Source: UBA721 sp002705165 (GTDB lineage Bacteria; Planctomycetota; Planctomycetia; Pirellulales; Pirellulaceae). From it: a DNA stretch of 64,000 nucleotides. The notes under the pieces are model-generated. The model did not search any database. It had not been told where the DNA came from and saw only the letters and a list, made by a program, of their open reading frames with translations. The stretch is from assembly GCA_045565995.1 (NCBI GenBank), contig JBJLEF010000002.1, forward strand, positions 62,001 through 126,000, written 5' to 3'. Positions 57,564-64,000 of the stretch are shown piece after piece; position 1 is the first letter of the stretch; every line of letters begins with the position of its first letter. The translations under genes and the position numbers were made by a program.

Positions 57564-58925
57564 CTAATGAACCTGACGATTGTTGACCGGTCGTACGTTT
57601 CGCCACTCGTCATACTTCTCCTTCAGAACACGCTGAAACTTACGACGAGCCGCAGCGGTCGCGCGACTGTCATCTTCGGCGTAAATAATATGCTGCTCGA
57701 GTGGATCGTTCTCCACATCAATAAGGATACCGTTGTCGTAGAGTTTATAACGTCGATCCTGAATGAATCGATGCAACGTAAACTTATGCTTATCCCAACC
57801 CGGCCGCGGATCATAATGATAGAAGACCCACGGACGTTCCGGACCACGTTGACCACGCAAATGGTGATAAAAGCTAATCCCATCCAACTCGTCCCTCGCA
57901 GGCACAGGTGCCCCAGCGGCCTCCAGAACCGTTGGCAGGAAGTCGGTGGAATCGACTAGCTTGTTGTTTACCGATCCTGCGGCAACTTTACCTTTCCATC
58001 GCACATACAGCGGTACATGCACACCGGCATCGATTGGCAGGCCTTTCCCACCCTGGCTAAGCCCCCAGTCCGTTTCTGTTAAGATTTTTTGATTCGTTCC
58101 GTTGTCGCTATAAAAAATCAAAAGCGTATTTTCAGCCATCCCGGCCTCATCGATAGCATTTACAATCCGGCCCAACACCTTATCTGTATACTCCACCATA
58201 TCACCATAGAAGTGATTTTCTTCATCAAATCGGTGTTCCGCATCCTTCCATTCCGGGGAGTCCGGAGTAGGGGAAAATGGGTTGTGAGGCAGCGCCATCG
58301 GATAGTAAAGAAAGAACGGTTTTTCGTGCTTTTGTGCTACATAATCACAAATATACTCCGCCCAAATATCCGGGCCATATTTCCCGCTGGTATCCGTAAG
58401 ATACTTCCCGTTAAGGTTTATTTTCGGATCTGGGTACCGCGAGCCTTTGGCTTCCGTATGGTGAGTATGCCATAGGCAATAGTCATCAAATCCGGCTTGA
58501 TCAACGTGCATTCCCTTGTCACGACGCTGGGCAGCGCCGGGGTAGTCTGGCGGATCATAGCTCTGTAATTGCCACTTACCAACAATCGCAGTCTTGTAAC
58601 CTGCTTCCTGCATGTAATGACCAAATGTTTTCGCCCGGGGATCAAGGATACCAAAGGCAAGCCAGTTTCGATGATTGTAAATCCCAGTCATCAGTTGGAT
58701 GCGCGTGTTCGTACAAAGAGGTTGGGCATAGGCATGAGTAAACCGCATACCTTCTTTTGCCAATTGACTCATCACCGGCGTTTTGTACTGTCGCCCTCCA
58801 TAGTCCTCAACACTATCAATCCCAAGATCGTCAGCCATGATTAAGACGATATTGGGGGGCTGATCCGCCTGGGCAACTAGATTCAAGAAGAGAAAGCAAA
58901 AAGAAAACAAAACCTGTTTGATCAT
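57564..58925 (-). CDS. sulfatase with C-T-N-T-R active-site motif, exported
   Basis: The 453-residue product has a signal peptide (MIKQVLFSFCFLFLNLVAQA) and an arylsulfatase core ('NIVLIMADDLGIDSVEDYGG', 'LLIFYSDNGTNQKILTETDWGLSQGGKGLPIDAGVHVPLYVRWKG'). The formylglycine motif reads C71-T-N-T-R75: the usual proline of C-x-P-x-R is Asn, while Cys and Arg are kept. I recall the same variant in other planctomycete sulfatases, so it is probably functional. 'DDSRATAAARRKFQRVLKEKYDEWRN' closes the protein. It is the first gene of the sulfatase operon; its promoter should lie in the 135-base region shared with the divergent esterase gene. Confidence 0.92.
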   Translation of the reverse strand: MIKQVLFSFCFLFLNLVAQADQPPNIVLIMADDLGIDSVEDYGGRQYKTPVMSQLAKEGMRFTHAYAQPLCTNTRIQLMTGIYNHRNWLAFGILDPRAKTFGHYMQEAGYKTAIVGKWQLQSYDPPDYPGAAQRRDKGMHVDQAGFDDYCLWHTHHTEAKGSRYPDPKINLNGKYLTDTSGKYGPDIWAEYICDYVAQKHEKPFFLYYPMALPHNPFSPTPDSPEWKDAEHRFDEENHFYGDMVEYTDKVLGRIVNAIDEAGMAENTLLIFYSDNGTNQKILTETDWGLSQGGKGLPIDAGVHVPLYVRWKGKVAAGSVNNKLVDSTDFLPTVLEAAGAPVPARDELDGISFYHHLRGQRGPERPWVFYHYDPRPGWDKHKFTLHRFIQDRRYKLYDNGILIDVENDPLEQHIIYAEDDSRATAAARRKFQRVLKEKYDEWRNVRPVNNRQVH

Positions 58926-59093
58926 TGATTAATACCTGACACTTTTAACGAAACAACACTCGTCTCAGCGCTCCATCATAACATCACTCAGCCATGACGT
59001 GATTCCCCCACTCCATGTTCGAATTCTGACTGGCAAGTCGCTATATTGACAGATATATAAATGTTCGCCCTCTTACACGCAATTCATCAAGTC

Positions 59094-60038
59094 ATGATTC
59101 GACAAACTATCTCCTCCGCAATCCTAGCTATCACCCTATTGATTCCCCATGCCGCTACTGCCAAGGAGACATTTGAAGTGCGGCTATGGGAAGGAGTAGC
59201 TCCCGGCAGTGAAGGCGTGCAGGATAAAGAAAAGGTGGTAGAACGTGGTGATGGAGAGAAGACTATTGACCGTTCTATCTCTGACACGATTGTTCCCACC
59301 CTCACCGTTCACCTTCCGGAAAAGTCCCTTAAGCCTGTGACAGCTGTCATTATTGTTCCCGGTGGCGGGCTAACCCGAGCCGTCATTGACAAAGAGGGAA
59401 ATGATCTGGCGAGAGTCTTGGCTGAGACAGGTGTGGCGGGAATCGTTCTTAAATTCCGTAATGCGCAGACGACAACCGCCTTCAACGGCATTGATATCAT
59501 GGAAGCAGACATTCGTCGAGCAATTCGGGTCACACGCTTTCACGCCGACAAATGGAATATAGCGTCGAGTCGCATCGGAACCTTTGGCTTTTCAGCCGGA
59601 GGGATTGTTGCTGTCACTCCATATATCCATCCCGTCGGTGAAGATCCTGAGGACCGGGACCGGATTAACCGTCTTAGTAGTGAAGTCGCTTTTTTTGCCG
59701 GCGCGTACCCACTGTTATCGATGCAAACCGACGTCGCAGGCCCCCGCTATCAAAAGCTGTTATTTGGTGAGAATCCCACCAAAGAACAGCTGGACAATTA
59801 CTCTGCCGAGTTTCACCTGAAGAAGGGCATGCCTCCGGTTTTCCTGGCACACGCCCTGGACGACAAAGGTGTTCTAGCTGAAAACTCTTTACGGATGGCC
59901 AAGGCCTGCAAAAAAGCAGGCATTCCAGTACAAACGTTTTTTCGGGATACCGGTGGACATGGTTATGGTATCCGTGATTTAGGGCAACCGATCAACAAAT
60001 GGGTAAGTAACTTCAAAATCTGGATTCAGGAGCAATAG
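59094..60038 (+). CDS. alpha/beta hydrolase (esterase, acetylxylan-esterase-like), exported
   Basis: ATG 59094 begins a good signal peptide (MIRQTISSAILAITLLIPHAATA); ATG 59061 in the same frame is an alternative. The 314-residue product carries the BD-FAE/esterase-lipase pattern: 'LWEGVAPGSEG' at the N-terminus, oxyanion-hole 'IVPGGGLTRAV', nucleophile Ser in GFSAGG (nt 59592), Asp in 'HALDDKGVLAENSL' and His in 'FRDTGGHGYG'. Such planctomycete enzymes are thought to remove acetyl or other acyl groups from polysaccharides. The gene is divergent from the sulfatase operon and is followed after three bases by an uncharacterised Tat-exported protein, with which it is probably co-transcribed. Confidence 0.88.
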   Translation: MIRQTISSAILAITLLIPHAATAKETFEVRLWEGVAPGSEGVQDKEKVVERGDGEKTIDRSISDTIVPTLTVHLPEKSLKPVTAVIIVPGGGLTRAVIDKEGNDLARVLAETGVAGIVLKFRNAQTTTAFNGIDIMEADIRRAIRVTRFHADKWNIASSRIGTFGFSAGGIVAVTPYIHPVGEDPEDRDRINRLSSEVAFFAGAYPLLSMQTDVAGPRYQKLLFGENPTKEQLDNYSAEFHLKKGMPPVFLAHALDDKGVLAENSLRMAKACKKAGIPVQTFFRDTGGHGYGIRDLGQPINKWVSNFKIWIQEQ

Positions 60039-60041
60039 AGA

Positions 60042-61298
60042 ATGCTTGATCGTCGAGGAGCACTACAAGCCCTTTCCGCATCTTCACTTGCATGGCTAGC
60101 ACCAACAGCATTTGGTGCCCCGCAACGCCAAGTACTACGCGTTGCCGGAATTGGGACGCAGTATTTCAAAAATTCTCATTGCGACGTCATTTTCACCAAA
60201 ATCATGGAGGGGTGGGACCATCTGGGATTCGAGGGGCCAAAACTTGAACTGGTTTCAATGTATGTCGAACAAAAAACAGATAACGACATTTCGTCAACTA
60301 AAAGCAAAGCTAATGACGTCCCCATCTACAACAATATTGAGGGAGCGTTAACACAGGGAACCCAAAAACTACAATGTGATGCTGTCCTGAGCATTGCCGA
60401 ACACGGCGATTACGAGATCGATCCAATTGCCCATCAACGGAAGTATCCGAGGCGACGTTTCTTTGATGCAATCGCTGACGTTTTTAAAAAAACCGGAACG
60501 GTTGTCCCCATTTTCAATGACAAGCACTTAAGTTGGAACTGGAAAGACGCCAAAGCAATGTATGATCGTGCACGGGCAATGAAGATCCCCATGCAGGCCG
60601 GTTCGTCTCTACCTTTTGCCTGGCGGTACCCGAACTCGAAGATCCCCATCGGTTCGAGGATCAAAACCATCACCGGTGTCGCCTTTGGTGGTCTAGAGTC
60701 ATACGGATTCCATGCTCTTGAAACAATCCAATGCCTTATGGAACGCCGTCGGGGTGGGGAAACCGGAGTCAAAAGCATCCAAGCTTACCCATACGATCAA
60801 ATGTGGGAAGCGGAGAAGGCTGGACGTTGGGATCGCATGGCCGTAACCAACGCACTCCAAGCCGCGGGAAAATCTGCTGACGATCTGGAAAGCCGTTTGC
60901 GTCAGGAAGACAGTTCCATCTATGTCATCGATTATTTAGACGGTACAAAAGCGGTCTGCTGTATGTTCAATGGCATTACGGATGAAATGTCGGTCGCCGT
61001 GGAATTTGAAGATAACAGGACGCTATTAAGCCAATGGTTCAAAATGGAGTTGACTTATCCTTACCGCCATTTCGAGCAATTAGTTCGCGGCATTGACCAT
61101 TTCTTCCATACCGGTAAAGAACATACACCATTAGAACGCACGCTGCTAACCACCGGCATCCTGACTAGAGCCGTAAGTAGTCATTTTGCAGGCGGTAGAA
61201 AATACACCACTCCGGAATTGGCCATTAAATACCGTCCGGGCAAATGGCCCTTTGCTAACCAGTTGGAAGAAAACTTCCCCACGCCTGTAAAGTACTAA
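60042..61298 (+). CDS. conserved Tat-exported protein, possibly Gfo/Idh-like; function unknown
   Basis: The 418-residue product begins MLDRRGALQALSASSLAWLAPTAFGA, a twin-arginine signal. I recognise the sequence type from planctomycetes but no function. After the signal, 'VLRVAGIGTQYFKNSHCDVIFTKIMEGW' resembles the start of a dinucleotide-binding fold, followed by 'CDAVLSIAEHGDYE' and 'PIFNDKHLSWNWKDAKAMYDRARAMKIPMQAGSSLPFAWRYP', which has the flavour of an oxidoreductase of the Gfo/Idh/MocA type; the glycine-rich nucleotide motif is not canonical. Two His and several Trp residues in the middle are candidates for a ligand site. The gene starts three bases after the esterase gene, so a joint role in glycan processing is inferred. 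Confidence 0.75.
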   Translation: MLDRRGALQALSASSLAWLAPTAFGAPQRQVLRVAGIGTQYFKNSHCDVIFTKIMEGWDHLGFEGPKLELVSMYVEQKTDNDISSTKSKANDVPIYNNIEGALTQGTQKLQCDAVLSIAEHGDYEIDPIAHQRKYPRRRFFDAIADVFKKTGTVVPIFNDKHLSWNWKDAKAMYDRARAMKIPMQAGSSLPFAWRYPNSKIPIGSRIKTITGVAFGGLESYGFHALETIQCLMERRRGGETGVKSIQAYPYDQMWEAEKAGRWDRMAVTNALQAAGKSADDLESRLRQEDSSIYVIDYLDGTKAVCCMFNGITDEMSVAVEFEDNRTLLSQWFKMELTYPYRHFEQLVRGIDHFFHTGKEHTPLERTLLTTGILTRAVSSHFAGGRKYTTPELAIKYRPGKWPFANQLEENFPTPVKY

Positions 61299-61400
61299 GT
61301 CCGCAGCCTGTTTCGATCCGCAGATGATGGAAAAGGAGCCGTCCTGGCTGGTTTGTTTCATCTTTTACTTTGAATAATAAGTTCTGTATTAACGTCACTA

Positions 61401-62828
61401 TTAAGACCTATACAGTGCTTCGATTGGTTTACCGGTCGTTACGGGCAGTGGTCGGTCGACAGGATCCGTATAGTGAGTATCGACGGGAATCCCCAAGGCG
61501 TTAAATACGGTCGCTGTAAGATCCCACGGTGCGTAGCGGTCCGTTACGACTTCTCCACCTAGTCTGTCGGTCGCCCCAAGGACGGCCCCCCGTTTTACTC
61601 CTGCGCCTGCCAGGGCAATCGAATAGGCACTTGCCCAATGCTTTCGTCCGGCATTGTTACCCGGGAAGTTAGGTTCCCGAGCAATTAACGGAGCCCTCCC
61701 AAATTCGCTCATAATAATAACAAGCGTCGAATCAAGCAGTCCCCGATCATCCATATCATTGATTAGCGTCGTGATGGTCTTATCAAATCGGGGAACAAGG
61801 AACTCATGTAATGCATTAAAGATATCGTTGTGAGTGTCCCAGCCATACTCTTCTATCTCCTCGGGGGCATTATCCTGGCCACGATTGGTATGATTGAAAA
61901 TAACATTCACATAGGGCACTCCCGCCTCGACAAGACGACGTCCTAAGAGGCACGACTGTCCGCTGCGATAATCCCCATAATCTGCACGTGTCTTGCTAGA
62001 CTCCTGCCCTAAGTCAAAAGCCGAAATAACTTCGGGAGACGACAACATTTCAAGAGCTTCAACATATAGCCGTTGAGCTTCTTTAGCTTTCTGAGATTCG
62101 CCCAGTACGTTACTGCGGAGATTCAATCGCTCCCGCAAACGCAATCTCGCTCGCATTTGCTCTTCGGCCAGCACCGTTTTGTGAGAAAGACCAGGAATTG
62201 CAATTTCGTCGATACCAGGGTTCTCTACGAACAAGGGATCGTGACTTCTTCCTAGTAGTCCTCCAAATTGCCCGGGCCCCGGTTCGAGCGGCACTAGTGC
62301 CGGCCCATTTACATAAACAGACGAATACGGAAATTGACCCTCGACAGGCAGATACTTCAAAATCGATCCGATTGCGGGCAGATCGGTGGGACTCGGCGGG
62401 GGATTGGAACTTAGCCGAGTATGATAACGTCCGGTAAAAGACAGATAGGCGGCACTGCCATGATCCAGATCTGCATGGGCCATGCTACGAACAATCGTCA
62501 ACTTATCAGCAATCGAAGCTAAACCAGCCATATCCTCCGTGAAATGGACACCTGCGAGTGATGTTTGGATTGGTTGAAACAGACTGCGAACATGATCAGG
62601 CGCCTCTGGCTTAGGGTCCCACATATCAATTTGACTCTGACCACCATGTGCAAAGATCGTTAGAACGCTTTTGGCTCTACCAAAACCAGCGTAACGTCTT
62701 GTTCCTTCAGCAGCTTGCAACTTGGCAAGGGCGGGCCATGCCGCGCCCAACATTGATGTACTCGCCAGACCTATTGCCTGACGTCGATTAATGCGAGGGT
62801 TCCGGTGTCGTTCGGTAAAGGAAAGCAT
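61401..62828 (-). CDS. DUF1501 family protein, not PSD1-linked
   Basis: The 475-residue product starts MLSFTERHRNPRINRRQAIGLASTSMLGAAWPAL with a twin-arginine signal about 14 residues in. Motifs include 'VLTIFAHGGQSQIDMWDPKPEAPDHVRSLFQPIQTSLAG', 'GQSCLLGRRLVEAGVPYVNVIF', 'LVIIMSEFGRAPLIA' and 'LTATVFNALGIPVDTHYTDPVDRPL'. It belongs to the 'APDxxR' subtype but its metal-site-like motif is GRKHW instead of GRDHW, a change at an otherwise conserved position. Its start is only 31 bases from the presumed start of the divergent MFS gene, so promoters would overlap. Confidence 0.92.
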   Translation of the reverse strand: MLSFTERHRNPRINRRQAIGLASTSMLGAAWPALAKLQAAEGTRRYAGFGRAKSVLTIFAHGGQSQIDMWDPKPEAPDHVRSLFQPIQTSLAGVHFTEDMAGLASIADKLTIVRSMAHADLDHGSAAYLSFTGRYHTRLSSNPPPSPTDLPAIGSILKYLPVEGQFPYSSVYVNGPALVPLEPGPGQFGGLLGRSHDPLFVENPGIDEIAIPGLSHKTVLAEEQMRARLRLRERLNLRSNVLGESQKAKEAQRLYVEALEMLSSPEVISAFDLGQESSKTRADYGDYRSGQSCLLGRRLVEAGVPYVNVIFNHTNRGQDNAPEEIEEYGWDTHNDIFNALHEFLVPRFDKTITTLINDMDDRGLLDSTLVIIMSEFGRAPLIAREPNFPGNNAGRKHWASAYSIALAGAGVKRGAVLGATDRLGGEVVTDRYAPWDLTATVFNALGIPVDTHYTDPVDRPLPVTTGKPIEALYRS

Positions 62829-62859
62829 ACCCCTGTTATAACAGGAACATCTCCCGACG

Positions 62860-64000
62860 ATGACTCCAATCTCTCCTTCTGCATCTGCAAAGAAAGCTCT
62901 CTTATTTAGTTATGAATCTGCATTTCACCCCGATTCAGGATTTGATTATTCCGATACAATACGAAACTTAATACCAGCATCCTTGCACTCCACAACCAAG
63001 TTGAATTCTCCGGAACTTACTGTCACAGACCGTTCTACACCTCGGGTGCACCGAGGTTGGTGGGTGCTGCTGATTGCATTTTCCACCATCTATTTTTCCA
63101 GCCCCGGCCAATCTCACTCGATAGGCGTATTTCGGGCTGAGATGATCAACTCGATCGGAATCCTCGATACCGATTACATGCTGGCTTATATGTTCGCCAC
63201 AATCTTTAGTGGATTAGCTATCCCCATGGTCGGCCCGTATGTCGACAAATATGGAGCTCGCGTCTTTCTCTCAATGACGTCGGTGTGCCTGGCATTGACT
63301 TGCGTGTTTATGTCACAGGTAGAACATATCACCTCTCTCTACATCGGGCTTTCCCTATTAAGAATATTCGGACAGGGGCTTATGTGCCTGCTCGGTGCCT
63401 GGCTTGTAGGCGAGTGGTTTGAACAACGACGCGGATTTGCGATGGGAATCATTGGGATCGGCGGCGCCTTAAGTGTCGCTACGGTCCCCCTTGGCAATGC
63501 CTGGTTGATCGAAGCTAACGGATGGCAGGACACCTGGCTCACCCACGCCTGGGTATTGGCGATTGCCTTTATTGTCCCACCTCTCCTGCTTGTTAGAAAC
63601 CGACCGGAATCTGAGGGTTTGTTCCCTGACTGCCGCTTCACACCGATTGAAAACGACGCCGACGAGCAAACCGAGTATTCCCCACATATCACCCGTGACA
63701 ACTGGGAACGCAGTGAGGCCATTCGCAACAGCACTTTCTGGAAATTGGTCCTCTGCTGGGCTTCGACCTCTTTGGTTGGCACTGGCATCGTAATCTACCA
63801 AAAGAAAATTTTCCAAGACGTCGGCGTACCTGACAATCAGCCCTATTACATTCTGGCATTACAGGCCTGCGTTGCCATTGGAACGTGCTTAACGGCAGGG
63901 CACTTAACAACCCGCGTGCAGGCACGTTACCTCATGGCTACCGCCATGTTTTTACTTAGTACCTCAATGCTAATCCTGCTGACCATGACAGAGCCCTGGT
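62860..64000 (+). CDS. major facilitator superfamily (MFS) transporter, 5' part
   Basis: The frame is open from ATG 62860 to the window end and runs off the sequence, so about 380 residues are visible. The first 65 residues are hydrophilic and unlike an MFS N-terminus, so a start further in, such as GTG 63046, is possible. Transmembrane segments follow: 'GWWVLLIAFSTIYFSSPG', 'YMLAYMFATIFSGLAIPMVG' with the A-like motif 'GPYVDKYGARVFLSM', 'SLYIGLSLLRIFGQGLMCLLG', 'RRGFAMGIIGIGGALSVATVPLG', 'HAWVLAIAFIVPPLLLV' and more after a loop at about 63615-63720. This is an inner-membrane secondary transporter; the substrate is unknown. In this setting uptake of released sugars or organic acids is plausible. 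Confidence 0.8.
   Translation, partial: MTPISPSASAKKALLFSYESAFHPDSGFDYSDTIRNLIPASLHSTTKLNSPELTVTDRSTPRVHRGWWVLLIAFSTIYFSSPGQSHSIGVFRAEMINSIGILDTDYMLAYMFATIFSGLAIPMVGPYVDKYGARVFLSMTSVCLALTCVFMSQVEHITSLYIGLSLLRIFGQGLMCLLGAWLVGEWFEQRRGFAMGIIGIGGALSVATVPLGNAWLIEANGWQDTWLTHAWVLAIAFIVPPLLLVRNRPESEGLFPDCRFTPIENDADEQTEYSPHITRDNWERSEAIRNSTFWKLVLCWASTSLVGTGIVIYQKKIFQDVGVPDNQPYYILALQACVAIGTCLTAGHLTTRVQARYLMATAMFLLSTSMLILLTMTEPW

Noticed and set aside
59046..59051. TTGACA as a -35 box upstream of the esterase gene
   Set aside because: No acceptable -10 hexamer lies 16-18 bases downstream, and the position would put transcription start inside the gene.
63339..63925. Minus-strand frames at the right end
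   Set aside because: They are antisense to a clear MFS transporter with transmembrane segments on the plus strand.

Overview
The window reads as a chromosome fragment of a Planctomycetota bacterium (by inference a marine or other aquatic member). The evidence is the density of planctomycete-type families: three PSCyt1-DUF1549-DUF1553 (PSD1) proteins, six DUF1501 proteins, three DUF1592/DUF1588/DUF1585 cytochrome-like proteins, two DUF1552 proteins, four sulfatases, and many Sec or twin-arginine type export signals. Shine-Dalgarno sites are weak or absent for most genes. I saw no rRNA, tRNA, CRISPR array, insertion sequence or phage gene. Coding density is very high, and no gene-free stretch exceeds about 220 bases.

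Layout. 1-12.4 kb (+): 3' end of a DUF1592-family gene, a transglutaminase/alpha-beta-hydrolase fusion, a CBM9-like protein, a redoxin/cytochrome/copper-monooxygenase-like fusion, a PSD1-DUF1501 pair and a lactonase-like beta-propeller. 12.5-15.0 kb (+): a DEAD-box RNA helicase fused to a cold-shock domain, with two sets of in-frame tandem repeats. 15.0-19.6 kb (-): a CocE-like hydrolase, a Tat-exported glycosidase-like propeller and a thioredoxin/PDZ protein with an in-frame TGA. 19.8-21.0 kb (+): a second thioredoxin-fold protein with an in-frame TGA. 21.0-29.1 kb: two DUF1592-DUF1552 pairs arranged as a mirror image around 25.85 kb. 29.1-32.1 kb (-): a TlpA-like thioredoxin, a third TGA-interrupted thioredoxin-like gene (also frameshifted) and a glycerophosphodiesterase. 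32.2-40.7 kb (+): PSD1, DUF1501, a PQQ-like propeller, a 2-hydroxyacid dehydrogenase and an HpcH/HpaI aldolase. 40.9-52.2 kb: three more DUF1501 genes, a small zinc-ribbon protein, a GH36-like alpha-galactosidase with a LamG insertion, and a third PSD1. 52.2-58.9 kb (-): a four-gene sulfatase operon. 59.1-64 kb: an esterase, a conserved Tat-exported protein, a DUF1501 protein and an MFS transporter that runs off the end.

How it fits together (inference): most products are exported and point to breakdown of complex, sulfated polysaccharides. Sulfatases, alpha-galactosidase, esterases and carbohydrate-binding modules act on the glycan, while the cytochrome-like PSD1/DUF1592 proteins and DUF1501/DUF1552 partners have no established function. 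The dehydrogenase and aldolase could process released sugar acids.

The most notable signal is a set of three exported thioredoxin-fold proteins within 16 kb (TGA codons at 16162-16164, 19963-19965 and 30779-30781). Each reading frame continues through one TGA near the expected active site. In two of them the TGA gives a U-x-x-C redox motif, and in all three RNA hairpins follow the TGA at distances compatible with bacterial SECIS elements. TGA is an ordinary stop in neighbouring genes, so selenocysteine is the best explanation. No sel genes lie in this window.
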